The position numbers and the translations under genes were made by a program. A model generated the notes under the pieces. It saw only the letters and a program-made list of their open reading frames with translations. It did no database searches and was not told where the DNA came from. From Clavibacter californiensis (GTDB lineage Bacteria; Actinomycetota; Actinomycetes; Actinomycetales; Microbacteriaceae): 64,000 nucleotides of DNA. The stretch is taken from the NCBI RefSeq assembly GCF_021952865.1, contig NZ_CP040792.1, positions 1,240,001-1,304,000 of the forward strand, written 5' to 3'. This document shows, piece by piece, positions 38,913 to 47,820 of this stretch. Within the stretch, counting starts at the first letter, position 1. Each line of letters begins with the position of its first letter.

Positions 38913-40145
38913 GTGTCCACCCAGCCGCATGCGTCGTTCCGCGACATCTTCCGCCAGCCCCGCTCCGTCTTCGCCGTCGCCTTCGCGTGCGTCATCGCGT
39001 TCATGGGCATCGGGCTCGTCGACCCGATCCTCCCCGCCATCGCCTCGAGCCTCGACGCCACCGCCACCGAGACCGAGCTCCTGTTCACGAGCTACCTGCT
39101 CGTCACCGGCCTCGCCATGCTCATCACCAGCTGGATCTCCAGCCGCATCGGCGCCAAGCGCACCCTCCTCATCGGGCTGGCGATCATCGTGGTCTTCGCC
39201 GCTGCGGCCGGGCTCTCTCAGGACGTGGAGCAGGTCATCGGCTTCCGCGCCGGCTGGGGGCTCGGCAACGCGCTCTTCATCTCCACGGCCCTCGCGACCA
39301 TCGTCGGATCCGCGTCCGGCGGCACCGCGTCCGCGATCATGCTCTACGAGGCGGCGCTCGGCCTCGGCATCGCGGTCGGCCCGCTGCTCGGCGGCCTCCT
39401 CGGCAGCTGGAGCTGGCGGGGCCCGTTCTTCGGCACGGCGACGCTCATGGCGGTCGGCTTCGTCGCGATCCTCGCCCTCCTCGGCAAGGACGACGCGCCC
39501 CGCGCGCCCATGCGCCTCTCGGCTCCGCTGCGCGCGCTCCGCACCCCGGCCCTCGCGGTGCTCGCCGCGGCCGCGCTGTTCTACAACATCGGCTTCTTCG
39601 TGCTGCTCGCCTACACCCCGTTCCCGCTGGGCTTCGACGCCATCGGCCTCGGACTCACGTTCTTCGGCTGGGGAGTCGGGCTCGCGATCACGTCGGTGCT
39701 CGTGGCGCCGCTCCTCACCCGGCGGATGGCGCGCACCTCCGTCCTCCGGCTCGTGCTCCCGCTGCTCGCCGTCGACCTCGCTGCCGCCGGGCTCGTGGTC
39801 CGCTCCTCGATCGGCCTGGTGGTCTGCGTGATCGTCGGCGGGCTCCTCCTCGGTGTCCTCAACACCGTGCTCACCGAGTGCGTGATGGAGGCCACGGACC
39901 ACCCGCGCAGCGTCGCGTCCTCCGCGTACTCGTCCGTGCGGTTCCTCGGCGGCGCCATCGCCCCGCCCGCGGCGACCGAGCTCGCGGAGCTCTTCTCGGA
40001 CGCGACGCCGTACTACGCCGCAGCCGGATCCGTCCTCGTCGCCCTCGTGATCGTGGTGGCCGGCCACCGGTGGCTGCGCCGCGTCGACGAGGCGCCGGTC
40101 GATGCCCTGGACGAGGCGCAGGCCGTCACCGCCGGCGACGCCTGA
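38913..40145 (+). CDS. MFS transporter (drug-efflux type)
   Basis: A 410-residue, 12-helix major facilitator. VAFACVIAFMGIGLVDPILP starts the first helix; ISSRIGAKRTLLIG is the loop 2-3 motif; and LGIAVGPLLGGLLGSWSWRG matches the motif C of 12-helix H+ antiporters. This suggests export of toxic compounds. The GTG start is 13 bases after AGGAGG, a long but acceptable spacing. It is downstream of a MarR regulator and probably under its control. Confidence 0.85.
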   Translation: MSTQPHASFRDIFRQPRSVFAVAFACVIAFMGIGLVDPILPAIASSLDATATETELLFTSYLLVTGLAMLITSWISSRIGAKRTLLIGLAIIVVFAAAAGLSQDVEQVIGFRAGWGLGNALFISTALATIVGSASGGTASAIMLYEAALGLGIAVGPLLGGLLGSWSWRGPFFGTATLMAVGFVAILALLGKDDAPRAPMRLSAPLRALRTPALAVLAAAALFYNIGFFVLLAYTPFPLGFDAIGLGLTFFGWGVGLAITSVLVAPLLTRRMARTSVLRLVLPLLAVDLAAAGLVVRSSIGLVVCVIVGGLLLGVLNTVLTECVMEATDHPRSVASSAYSSVRFLGGAIAPPAATELAELFSDATPYYAAAGSVLVALVIVVAGHRWLRRVDEAPVDALDEAQAVTAGDA

Positions 40146-40166
40146 CGCACGGCCCGCGCATCCCGC

Positions 40167-40213
40167 CGCCCCCGATCCCGCCCGCCCTCACGGCGCAGGC
40201 GGGGCCGGGGGCG
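40167..40213. terminator. Possible bidirectional hairpin between MFS and lacI genes
   Basis: CGCCCCCG and CCGCC at 40167-40182 pair with GGCGG and CGGGGGCG at 40198-40213 around a small internal loop. It lies between convergent genes and overlaps the last codons of the LacI gene. Confidence 0.45.
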
Positions 40214-41207
40214 CTGTCGTGCTGGTGCGCGCTTGGAAGTCGACGGGCACCGTCACGGTGCGATCCGCGGCGCCCTCCGCCGCGAGCCCCTCGAACACCA
40301 GGCCCACGGCGGCCCGCCCCTGCAGCCGCGGGTGCTGCTCGACCGTCGTGAGCCCGAACAGCGGCGCGAGCGCGTGCCCGTCGATACCGGCGACCGAGAG
40401 CTCCGCGGGAACGGCGATGCCCAGCTGCCGGGCCGCGAGGATCGTCCCGATGGCGATCTCGTCGGATGCGGCGAAGATCGCCGTCGGCCGCGTGCGCGGA
40501 TCGGCGAGCAGCGCCATGGCCGAGCGGAAGCCGCCGTCGATCGTGAACTCGGCCGTGGCGAACCGCGCCTCGAGCCCGCGCGGATCCGCGTCGATCGCGG
40601 CCCGGTAGCCCGCGAGCCGCTTCGCGTGCACGAAGAACGCCATCTGCGCGTGCAGGTCGCCGCCGAGGTGCACGACGCGCGCGTGCCCGAGGCTCAGGAG
40701 GTGCTCGGTGGCCAGGCGCGCCGCGGCCTCGTCGTCGATGCTCAGGGTGCTCATGCCCTCGACCGGCCCGCCGATCCCGACGAGCGGCTTGTCGAGCGCG
40801 CGCAGCCGCACGACCTCCGCGGGCGTGAGCGCGACGCTCACGGCGATGACCGCGTCCACGCGCTTCCGCACCAGGAAGTACTCGAAGACCTTCCGGCGCT
40901 GCTCGGGATCAGCGGTGAGGCGGTACAGCGTGAGGTCGTGGTCGGCCTCGATGAGCGCCTCCTCGATCCCCTCGAGCAGCTCCGCGAAGAACCAGCGGTT
41001 GATGAAGGGCATGACGACGCCCACGTTCTTCGACCGGCCGGTGACGAGGCTCGACGCGTTCGAGGAGACGACGTAGCCGATCTGCGCCGCGGCCTCGGAG
41101 ACGCGGGCGCGCGTCGCGGGGGAGACGTAGCCGCGGCCGCTGAGCGCGCGCGAGGCGGTGGCCTTGGAGACCCCGGCGAGCCGGGCGACGTCGGCGATGG
41201 CGCTCAT
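40188..41207 (-). CDS. LacI family transcriptional regulator
   Basis: A 339-residue repressor. The N-terminal HTH and hinge (residues 3-55) read IADVARLAGVSKATASRALS, and SSLVTGRSKNVGVVMPFI starts the periplasmic-binding-protein-like sugar domain. ATG has GGAGGGA just upstream. It is divergent from a sugar ABC importer operon, with related palindromes near both starts (41259-41274 and 41404-41415), so it probably represses the importer and itself until a sugar binds. The C-terminus is Pro/Ala-rich. Confidence 0.9.
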   Translation of the reverse strand: MSAIADVARLAGVSKATASRALSGRGYVSPATRARVSEAAAQIGYVVSSNASSLVTGRSKNVGVVMPFINRWFFAELLEGIEEALIEADHDLTLYRLTADPEQRRKVFEYFLVRKRVDAVIAVSVALTPAEVVRLRALDKPLVGIGGPVEGMSTLSIDDEAAARLATEHLLSLGHARVVHLGGDLHAQMAFFVHAKRLAGYRAAIDADPRGLEARFATAEFTIDGGFRSAMALLADPRTRPTAIFAASDEIAIGTILAARQLGIAVPAELSVAGIDGHALAPLFGLTTVEQHPRLQGRAAVGLVFEGLAAEGAADRTVTVPVDFQARTSTTAPPAPPAP

Positions 41208-41258
41208 CGCGCTCCCTCCATCGGGACCCGCGGCGCCTCGTCGCGCCGGACGCGCGCA

Positions 41259-41274
41259 CTGGAAGCGGTTCCAG
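41259..41274. promoter_or_regulatory. LacI-type operator upstream of the lacI gene
   Basis: CTGGAAGCGGTTCCAG is a 16-base near-perfect palindrome centred on CG, 52 bases upstream of the LacI start codon. It shares GGAA-CGGTTCC with the site at 41404-41415, suggesting that both bind the same regulator. Confidence 0.7.
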
Positions 41275-41394
41275 GATGCGCGGGGGCCGAGTCCGATGAT
41301 GGACCATCCGCGGCGCGCGCGCCCACGCCGACGCCACGAGGTAGACCGTTTCGTTACCTGAGCGACCTTGCCGTCACCTGCGAGCTCCCCTACG

Positions 41395-41424
41395 TTGACC
41401 TGTGGAACCGGTTCCCCATATGGC
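41395..41424 (+). promoter_or_regulatory. Promoter and LacI-type operator of the ABC importer
   Basis: TTGACC at 41395-41400 and TATGGC at 41419-41424 are 18 bases apart. The perfect palindrome GGAACCGGTTCC (41404-41415) fills the spacer, so a bound repressor would block RNA polymerase. The rest of the 312-base gap between the LacI gene and the importer holds the second operator and nothing else I can assign. Confidence 0.7.
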
Positions 41425-41519
41425 GAAAAGGTTTTCAGGCGACGGCGCCTCACCCGCCGACGCGCGCATGACAGGACGGCGGGGCAGACCCGCATCCACT
41501 CGATGAAGAGGAGACGCAC

Positions 41520-42884
41520 ATGGGCCACGCCCTATTCCGACGTCGCTTCGCGGCACCCCTCGCAGCGGTCGGCATCGCCGGCCTCGCGCTCACGGGCTGC
41601 ACGGGCGACATCGCGGCCGAGGACGCCGCGGACACCGACTGCTCGCCGTACTCGTCGTACGGCACGTTCGACGGCAGCCCCGAGGTCAGCATCGGCGGCA
41701 CCATCCAGGACGACGAGGCCGACCGCCTCGTCGAGTCGTGGAAGGACTTCGAGACCTGCACGGGCATCACCGTGAACTACCAGGGCACCAAGGAGTTCGA
41801 GGCGCAGATCGCGGTGCTCGCCGAGGGCCAGTCGGCACCCGACATCGGCATCATCCCGCAGCCGGGCCTCTTCAACGTGCTCGCCACGAAGGGCTTCCTG
41901 CAGCCCGCCCCCGCGGCGGTCGAGGAGAACGTCGACAAGAACTGGTCCACCGACTGGAAGGGCTACGGCACCGTCGACGGCACCTTCTACGGCGCGCCGC
42001 TGATGGCGAGCGTCAAGGGCTACGTCTGGTACTCGCCGGCGGAGTTCGAGGAGAAGGGCTACGAGATCCCCAAGTCCACCGCCCAGCTCATGGACCTCAC
42101 CAAGAAGATCGCCGCCGAGGGCGACCACAAGCCCTGGTGCGTCGGCATCGGCTCCGGCGACGCCACCGGCTGGCCGGGCACCGACTGGGTCGAGAGCTTC
42201 GTCATCCGCCAGGCCGGCGCCGAGACCTACGACAAGTGGGTCACGCACCAGATCCCGTTCAACGACCCGGCCATCGTGCAGGCGTTCGACGCGGTCGGGG
42301 ACATCATCAAGAACCCGGACTACGTCAACGGCGGCCTGGGCGACGTCTCGTCGATCATCTCCACGGAGTTCGGCGACGCCGGCCTCCCGATCCTGGACGG
42401 CGAGTGCTCGCTGCACCACCAGGCCTCGTTCTACGAGGGCTTCTGGAAGAAGGCCGACGGCACCGACGCCAAGGTCTCGCCCGACGGCGACGTCTACGCG
42501 TTCCTCCTGCCGCCCACGAACGAGGGCGACGCGACGAGCGTCACCGGCGGCGGCGAGCTCGTCGGCGCATTCAAGACGAGCGACGAGATCACCGCGGTGC
42601 TCTCCTACCTCTCGAGCGACACCTGGGCGAACAACCGCGTGAGCCTCGGGGGCGTCATCAGCGCGAACAAGGGGCTCGACCCCGCGAACGCGTCGAGCGA
42701 CATCCTGAAGCAGAGCATCGAGATCCTGCAGGACCCGAACGCGACGTTCCGCTTCGACGGCTCGGACCTCATGCCCGGCGCGGTCGGCACCGACTCCTTC
42801 TGGAAGGGGATCGTCGGCTGGCTGAGCGGCGACTCGACCCAGAAGACGGTCGACGCCATCGAGTCGAGCTGGCCCGCGTCCTGA
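41520..42884 (+). CDS. Sugar ABC transporter substrate-binding lipoprotein
   Basis: A 454-residue extracellular binding protein (family 1 solute-binding). RRRFAAPLAAVGIAGLALTGC is a lipoprotein signal with the lipidated Cys at residue 27. VESWKDFETCTGITVNYQGT and FEAQIAVLAEGQSAPDIGII are characteristic. The organisation resembles alpha-glucoside importers (AglE type), but the sugar cannot be deduced. ATG at 41520 has GAAGAGGAGACGCAC upstream. First gene of a unit with two permease genes, controlled by a divergent LacI regulator; the operon contains no ATPase gene. Confidence 0.9.
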   Translation: MGHALFRRRFAAPLAAVGIAGLALTGCTGDIAAEDAADTDCSPYSSYGTFDGSPEVSIGGTIQDDEADRLVESWKDFETCTGITVNYQGTKEFEAQIAVLAEGQSAPDIGIIPQPGLFNVLATKGFLQPAPAAVEENVDKNWSTDWKGYGTVDGTFYGAPLMASVKGYVWYSPAEFEEKGYEIPKSTAQLMDLTKKIAAEGDHKPWCVGIGSGDATGWPGTDWVESFVIRQAGAETYDKWVTHQIPFNDPAIVQAFDAVGDIIKNPDYVNGGLGDVSSIISTEFGDAGLPILDGECSLHHQASFYEGFWKKADGTDAKVSPDGDVYAFLLPPTNEGDATSVTGGGELVGAFKTSDEITAVLSYLSSDTWANNRVSLGGVISANKGLDPANASSDILKQSIEILQDPNATFRFDGSDLMPGAVGTDSFWKGIVGWLSGDSTQKTVDAIESSWPAS

Positions 42885-42909
42885 TCGACGCCGGCTGATC
42901 GACGCCGGC
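42882..42909 (+). repeat. 14-base tandem duplication at the stop codon
   Basis: TGATCGACGCCGGC occurs twice in tandem, and the first copy supplies the TGA stop of the binding-protein gene. It appears to be a recent slip duplication in the spacer. Confidence 0.85.
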
Positions 42910-42967
42910 TGATCCACCGTCGGCCCTGATCGGGCCGGCACCGGCTCCCGCACCCGTGCGGGGCCAT

Positions 42968-42999
42968 GCGGGGCCGCCGCGCACGCGCGGCGGCCCCGC
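42968..42999 (+). terminator. Strong intercistronic stem-loop
   Basis: GCGGGGCCGCCGCG at 42968-42981 pairs perfectly (14 base pairs) with CGCGGCGGCCCCGC at 42986-42999. It has no T-run and lies between the binding-protein and permease genes, where it may stabilise the upstream mRNA or partly stop transcription so that the binding protein is made in excess. Confidence 0.7.
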
Positions 43000-43034
43000 T
43001 CCCACATACCTCCGACCCGAAGGGCGAGACGTCC

Positions 43035-44006
43035 ATGACGACCGCTGATCTGATCGGCAAGATCCTCCAGGTGGTGGTGGCGCTCGCCGTCTTCGCCGTG
43101 GTGATCGGGCTGATCCTCTTCCTCATCGACAAGGCGCCGAAGCGCGGCAAGGACTGGGTCCAGCTCGGCGCGTTCGTGCTCCCCGCCCTGATCCTGCTGG
43201 CCGTCGGCCTCATCTACCCGGCGTTCCGCACGACCCTCCTCGCCTTCCGCGACAACTCGGGGGAGTGGGCCGGGTTCGACAACTTCGTCTGGATGTTCAC
43301 CCAGCCGTCTGCGCTCCGCACGCTGCTCAACACGGTGATCTGGGTGATCTTCGTGCCGCTGCTGTCGACGGCCATCGGCCTCGCCTATGCCGTCTTCATC
43401 GACAAGTCGCGCGGCGAGAAGTACTTCAAGGCCCTCGTCTTCATGCCGATGGCCATCTCGTTCGTCGGCGCCGGCATCATCTGGCGCTTCGTCTACGACT
43501 ACAAGTCGGGCGACAACGCGCAGATCGGCCTGCTCAACCAGATCCTCGTCTGGCTCGGCCAGGAGCCCGTGCAGTGGCTGCAGACGTCGCCCATCAACAC
43601 GGCGCTGCTCATCATCGTGATGATCTGGATCCAGACCGGCTTCGCCATGGTCGTGCTCTCCGCGAGCATCAAGGGCGTGCCGACCGAGCAGATCGAGGCC
43701 GCCCAGCTCGACGGCACCAACGCCTGGCAGCGCTTCACGAACGTGACGCTGCCCGGGATCCGCGGGTCGCTCGTCGTGGTGGTCACCACCATCTCCATCG
43801 CGACGCTCAAGGTGTTCGACATCGTCCGCACCATGACCGCGGGCAACTTCGACACGAGCGTCATCGCCAACGAGATGTACACGCAGGCGTTCCGCGCGGG
43901 CGAGCAGGGCCGCGGCTCGGCGCTCGCGATCGTGCTGTTCCTGATGGTGCTGCCGATCGTCATCTACAACGTCCGCGTCATGAGCAAGCAGAAGGAGATC
44001 CGATGA
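43035..44006 (+). CDS. Sugar ABC transporter permease (MalF-like)
   Basis: A 323-residue inner-membrane permease with about 7-8 hydrophobic segments. An N-terminal helix (LQVVVALAVFAVVIGLILFL) precedes the core, which contains the EAA loop EAAQLDGTNAWQRFTNVTLP that docks the ATPase. It matches the MalF/AglF-type subunit. ATG overlap ATGA joins it to the MalG-like gene. It depends on the upstream binding protein for substrate. Confidence 0.9.
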   Translation: MTTADLIGKILQVVVALAVFAVVIGLILFLIDKAPKRGKDWVQLGAFVLPALILLAVGLIYPAFRTTLLAFRDNSGEWAGFDNFVWMFTQPSALRTLLNTVIWVIFVPLLSTAIGLAYAVFIDKSRGEKYFKALVFMPMAISFVGAGIIWRFVYDYKSGDNAQIGLLNQILVWLGQEPVQWLQTSPINTALLIIVMIWIQTGFAMVVLSASIKGVPTEQIEAAQLDGTNAWQRFTNVTLPGIRGSLVVVVTTISIATLKVFDIVRTMTAGNFDTSVIANEMYTQAFRAGEQGRGSALAIVLFLMVLPIVIYNVRVMSKQKEIR

Positions 44007-44992
44007 GCGTCGCACCCGCCGACCTGCCCGTCGCGGACCGCGGGACGCGCCGCGGCACCATCGAGCAGGCCGCCAGCGTCGGGGCGAAGAGCCGCCGCGT
44101 CAAGAACCGGCTCACGTCACGCCGCGCCACGGTCGCCGCGCTCGTCATCGCGGTGCTCTGGACGCTGCCGACCTTCGGCCTGTTCGTCTCGTCGTTCCGC
44201 CCGGCCGGCCTCATCCAGACCACGGGCTGGTGGACGATCTTCCAGAACCCGGGCTTCACGCTCGACAACTACCAGGACGTGCTGCTCTCCACCTCGCAGT
44301 CGTCGCCGCAGCTGGGCTCCTACTTCGTGAACTCGCTCGCCATCGCGATCCCGGCGACGCTGTTCCCGCTCGTCATCGCGTCGATGGCGGCGTACGCGTT
44401 CGCGTGGATCAAGTTCAAGGGCTCGAACTTCCTGTTCGTGCTGATCTTCGCGCTGCAGATCGTGCCGCTGCAGATGGCGCTCATCCCGCTGCTGCAGATG
44501 TTCACGCGGACCCTGCGCCCGCTGCAGGAGGCCGTGCACAGCGTGATCCCGCTCATCCCCGACCAGGGCTACCTGCCGGTGTGGGTGGCGCACACGATCT
44601 TCGCGCTGCCGCTCGCGATCTTCCTGCTGCACAACTTCATCTCGGAGATCCCGGGCGAGGTCATCGAGGCGGCGCGCGTCGACGGCGCGAGCCACGGCCA
44701 GGTGTTCTTCCGCATCGTGCTGCCGCTGGCCCTCCCGGCCATCGCGTCGTTCGCGATCTTCCAGTTCCTCTGGGTCTGGAACGACCTGCTGGTGGCGCTG
44801 ATCTTCTCGGGCGGCACCCCGGACGTCGCGCCGCTCACGCAGCGCCTCGCCGAGCTCACGGGCACGCGCGGGCAGGACTGGCAGCGGCTCACGGCCGCCG
44901 CGTTCGTCTCGCTCATCGTGCCGTTGATCGTGTTCTTCAGCCTCCAGCGCTACTTCGTCCGTGGCCTGCTGGCGGGCTCCACGAAGGGCTGA
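44003..44992 (+). CDS. Sugar ABC transporter permease (MalG-like)
   Basis: A 329-residue permease with about six hydrophobic segments. The EAA loop reads EAARVDGASHGQVFFRIVLP, and WVWNDLLVALIF is a typical MalG C-terminal sequence. Its long basic N-terminus is cytoplasmic. GAAGGAG lies seven bases upstream of the start, which overlaps the stop of the first permease gene. It is the last gene of the importer unit; energy must come from an ATPase encoded elsewhere (MsiK-like). Confidence 0.9.
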   Translation: MSVAPADLPVADRGTRRGTIEQAASVGAKSRRVKNRLTSRRATVAALVIAVLWTLPTFGLFVSSFRPAGLIQTTGWWTIFQNPGFTLDNYQDVLLSTSQSSPQLGSYFVNSLAIAIPATLFPLVIASMAAYAFAWIKFKGSNFLFVLIFALQIVPLQMALIPLLQMFTRTLRPLQEAVHSVIPLIPDQGYLPVWVAHTIFALPLAIFLLHNFISEIPGEVIEAARVDGASHGQVFFRIVLPLALPAIASFAIFQFLWVWNDLLVALIFSGGTPDVAPLTQRLAELTGTRGQDWQRLTAAAFVSLIVPLIVFFSLQRYFVRGLLAGSTKG

Positions 44993-45009
44993 TCCGCACC
45001 CGCCCGACC

Positions 45010-45045
45010 CGGCCCGGTCGTCCGCTCGCGCGGGCGGCCGGGCCG
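45010..45045 (+). terminator. Terminator after the ABC importer operon
   Basis: CGGCCCGG at 45010-45017 pairs with CCGGGCCG at 45038-45045, with further partial pairing between. It is 17 bases after the stop of the MalG-like gene. Confidence 0.6.
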
Positions 45046-45092
45046 TCGTCGTGGCGGGCGCAGGCGTGGTCGGAAGAGATCCCCCACGGGCG

Positions 45093-45098
45093 TAAAAT
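45093..45098 (+). promoter_or_regulatory. -10 box of the ABC exporter gene, probably leaderless
   Basis: TAAAAT lies seven bases before the ATG of the ABC exporter, and no ribosome site is present. Transcription is expected to begin at or one base before the A of the ATG. Confidence 0.5.
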
Positions 45099-45105
45099 CG
45101 CCGGA

Positions 45106-46995
45106 ATGACGAGGATGGGCGACATCGCCGCGGGCGGCGGGATGCGCGGGGGCGGCGGACGCGGCGGACGGGTGAGCGCGGCCGACGCCGAGGCGCAGCG
45201 CAGGGCCAACGCCGAGGCTCCGCGGGTCGAGAACCTGCTGGGCCGGATCGTGGAGCTCTTCCAGCCCCACCGCCGGGCGCTGGTCCTCACGATCGCGCTC
45301 GTGCTGGTCGGCGCGGGCCTCACGGTCGTGCCGCCGCTGCTCACGCAGCAGGCCTTCGACCGCGGGCTCTTCCCGCCCACCGGCGGCCCGGACATCCCCG
45401 TCCTGGTCGAGCTCGTCGCCATCATGATCGCCATCTGGGTCGCGGGCGCCGGGCTCGGCGTGTGGCAGACGTACCTCACCGCGACGGTCGGCAACCGGGT
45501 CATGGGATCCATGCGGGTCGACCTGTTCCGCCACCTGCAGAGCATGGAGCTCGGCTTCTTCACGCGCACGAAGACGGGCGTGATCCAGTCCAGGCTGCAG
45601 AACGACGTGGGCGGAGTGGCGGCGGTCCTCACCAACACCGTCTCGAGCGTGCTCGGCAACACCGTGACCGTCATCGCGGCGCTCGTCGCGATGCTCGTGC
45701 TCAACTGGCAGCTGACCCTCGTGGCCGTCGTGCTGATGCCCGTGCTCGTCATCGCGCAGCGGCGCGTGGGCCAGGTGCGGGCGCGGATCGCGTCGAAGAC
45801 GCAGGAGTCGCTGTCGGACATGACGGCGATCACGCAGGAGACGCTCTCGGTGTCCGGCATCCTCCTGTCGAAGAGCTTCAACAGGCAGGCCGCGGAGACC
45901 GAGCGCTACGAGGCCGAGAACCGCACCCAGATCCGGCTGCAGGTCAGCCAGCAGATGAGCGGCCAGTGGTTCTTCGCGCTCGTGCAGATCTTCCTGTCGA
46001 TCATCCCGGCCATCGTCTACGTGGTCGCGGGCTTCCTCATCACGGGCGGCGTCAGCGTCACCGCGGGCACCATCGTGGCGTTCACGACCGTGCAGGCGCG
46101 GCTCATGTGGCCGCTCATCGGCCTGATGCGCGTCGCGCTCGACCTCCAGACCTCCGGCGCCCTGTTCGCCCGCATCTTCGAGTACCTCGACCTCGAGCCC
46201 GCGATCCGCGACCGGCACGACGCCCGTCGTGTGGCCGCAGGCCCCGCCCTCGGCCGCGTCGCGTTCGACGACGTGCGCTTCTCCTACCCCGACACGCGAC
46301 CCGGCGAGCGGCCCACCCTCGACGGCATGTCGTTCGAGATCCAGCCCGGCCAGTTCGCGGCGTTCGTGGGGCCGTCGGGCGCGGGCAAGACCACGGTGTC
46401 GTACCTCATCCCGCGCTTCCACGACGTGACCGGCGGGTGTGTGCTGTTCTCCGGCGAGGACGTGCGCGACCTCGAGCAGGAGTCGCTGCTGGAGAACATC
46501 GGCATCGTGAGCCAGGAGACGTACCTCTTCCACGCGACCATCGGCGAGAACCTCCGCTACGCGCGCCCGGACGCCACGCAGGAGCAGATCGAGCAGGCGG
46601 CGCGCGCCGCGAACATCCACCAGACCATCGAGTCGTTCCCCGACGGCTACGAGACGCTCGTGGGGGAGCGCGGCTACCGGCTGTCCGGTGGCGAGAAGCA
46701 GCGCATCGCCATCGCCCGCGTGCTGCTCAAGGACCCGGCCGTGCTGATCCTCGACGAGGCCACGAGCGCGCTCGACGCGATCTCGGAGCGCGTCGTGCAG
46801 CGTGCGCTCGACACGGCGTCGCGCGGCCGCACCACGATCGCGATCGCGCACCGGCTCTCGACCGTGGTGGACGCCGACGTGATCTTCGTGGTCGTCGCCG
46901 GCCGCATCGTCGAGCGCGGCACGCACGTCGAGCTGCTCGCCCGCGGCGGCGAGTACGCGCGGCTCTACAGCGACCAGCGCACGGCGGCCGCCTGA
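45106..46995 (+). CDS. ABC exporter, fused membrane and ATPase domains
   Basis: A 629-residue half-transporter. Six transmembrane helices lie at about residues 55-345 (first helix LVLTIALVLVGAGLTVVPPL). The nucleotide-binding domain has Walker A VGPSGAGKTTVSYL, Q-loop region IVSQETYLFHATIGENLRY, the signature YRLSGGEKQRIAIARVLLKD, Walker B AVLILDEATSALD and the switch His in AIAHRLSTV. It belongs to the type IV exporter (lipid/drug) class and should act as a homodimer. Substrate unknown. It is not the missing ATPase of the importer upstream, since it has its own membrane domain. Confidence 0.93.
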   Translation: MTRMGDIAAGGGMRGGGGRGGRVSAADAEAQRRANAEAPRVENLLGRIVELFQPHRRALVLTIALVLVGAGLTVVPPLLTQQAFDRGLFPPTGGPDIPVLVELVAIMIAIWVAGAGLGVWQTYLTATVGNRVMGSMRVDLFRHLQSMELGFFTRTKTGVIQSRLQNDVGGVAAVLTNTVSSVLGNTVTVIAALVAMLVLNWQLTLVAVVLMPVLVIAQRRVGQVRARIASKTQESLSDMTAITQETLSVSGILLSKSFNRQAAETERYEAENRTQIRLQVSQQMSGQWFFALVQIFLSIIPAIVYVVAGFLITGGVSVTAGTIVAFTTVQARLMWPLIGLMRVALDLQTSGALFARIFEYLDLEPAIRDRHDARRVAAGPALGRVAFDDVRFSYPDTRPGERPTLDGMSFEIQPGQFAAFVGPSGAGKTTVSYLIPRFHDVTGGCVLFSGEDVRDLEQESLLENIGIVSQETYLFHATIGENLRYARPDATQEQIEQAARAANIHQTIESFPDGYETLVGERGYRLSGGEKQRIAIARVLLKDPAVLILDEATSALDAISERVVQRALDTASRGRTTIAIAHRLSTVVDADVIFVVVAGRIVERGTHVELLARGGEYARLYSDQRTAAA

Positions 46996-47007
46996 CCCGG
47001 ACGCACG

Positions 47008-47037
47008 ACCGCCCGCCCGCGACGGCGGACGGGCGGT
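47008..47037. terminator. Hairpin between ABC exporter and DUF305 gene
   Basis: ACCGCCCGCCCG at 47008-47019 pairs with CGGACGGGCGGT at 47026-47037 with one mismatch. It lies between convergent genes and may serve both. Confidence 0.6.
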
Positions 47038-47050
47038 GCGGCGGTGTGCC

Positions 47051-47818
47051 TCAGGAGCGGGCGTCGAGCAGCTGCTGCATGTAGAGGATCTCCTTGTCCT
47101 GGATCATGACCATGCCGTTGGCGAGGTCCGTCACCAGGGGGTTCCGCGAGCGGTCGAGGAGGCCCTGGGCCATCTCGACGCCGCCGCGGTGGTGGGCGAT
47201 CATCAGCGTGAGGAACTTGCGCTCGGCCTCCACGCCCGTGAGCGACTGCAGCTCGTCGAGGTCGGCCTGCGACGCAAGGCCCGGCATGGTCGCGCCCGGG
47301 GTCATGTCCATGGAGGAGTGGTCGGTCTTGCCGTCGAGCGTCGGCAGCGTCATCCACGTCATGCGCGGCTGGGACGGCGCCTGGTCGAGGCCCCACGAGG
47401 TGAGGAACGCGTACATCTGGCCGGCCTGCTGGGCCTGCGCCTGGGCGATGTCCTGCGCGATGAGCTTGACCTCGGGGTCGTCCGTGCGGTCGATGATCAT
47501 GAGCGACATCTGCACGGCCTGCTCGTGGTGCACCTGCATGTCGCGGGAGAAGCCGGCCTCCGCGCTGTTCGTGCTGGGCGTGAGGGCCGAGACGGGCGCG
47601 GTGACGCGGCCGACGAGGAGGCCGGCGACCACCAGGGCCACCGCGACGATGCCTGCGGCGAGGCCGATGCGGATCCGGCGGCCGCGTGCGCGCGTCGCCT
47701 CGCCGTGCGCGACGAGGCCCTCGAGCTCCTCCTCGCGGATGTCGTCGTCCGGGACGTGGTCGACGACGACGTCGCCGTCCTCTTGGCGGTCGGATCCGCC
47801 CGTTCCGCGGTCGGTCAC
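47051..47818 (-). CDS. DUF305 membrane-anchored protein
   Basis: A 255-residue protein. A charged cytoplasmic N-terminus (about residues 1-50) is followed by a transmembrane helix IGLAAGIVAVALVVAGLLVG and an outer domain with two DUF305 motifs, MQVHHEQAVQMSLMII and TLMIAHHRGGVEMAQG. The ferritin-like His clusters suggest metal binding. The GTG start is two bases after the stop of the DUF3105 gene, so the two are translationally coupled. Function of the family is not established; DUF305 proteins are often linked to copper. Confidence 0.85.
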   Translation of the reverse strand: MTDRGTGGSDRQEDGDVVVDHVPDDDIREEELEGLVAHGEATRARGRRIRIGLAAGIVAVALVVAGLLVGRVTAPVSALTPSTNSAEAGFSRDMQVHHEQAVQMSLMIIDRTDDPEVKLIAQDIAQAQAQQAGQMYAFLTSWGLDQAPSQPRMTWMTLPTLDGKTDHSSMDMTPGATMPGLASQADLDELQSLTGVEAERKFLTLMIAHHRGGVEMAQGLLDRSRNPLVTDLANGMVMIQDKEILYMQQLLDARS

Positions 47819-47820
47819 GG

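Noticed and set aside
45106-46995. ATPase of the adjacent sugar importer
   Set aside because: It has its own transmembrane domain and exporter-type motifs, a separate promoter and a terminator between.
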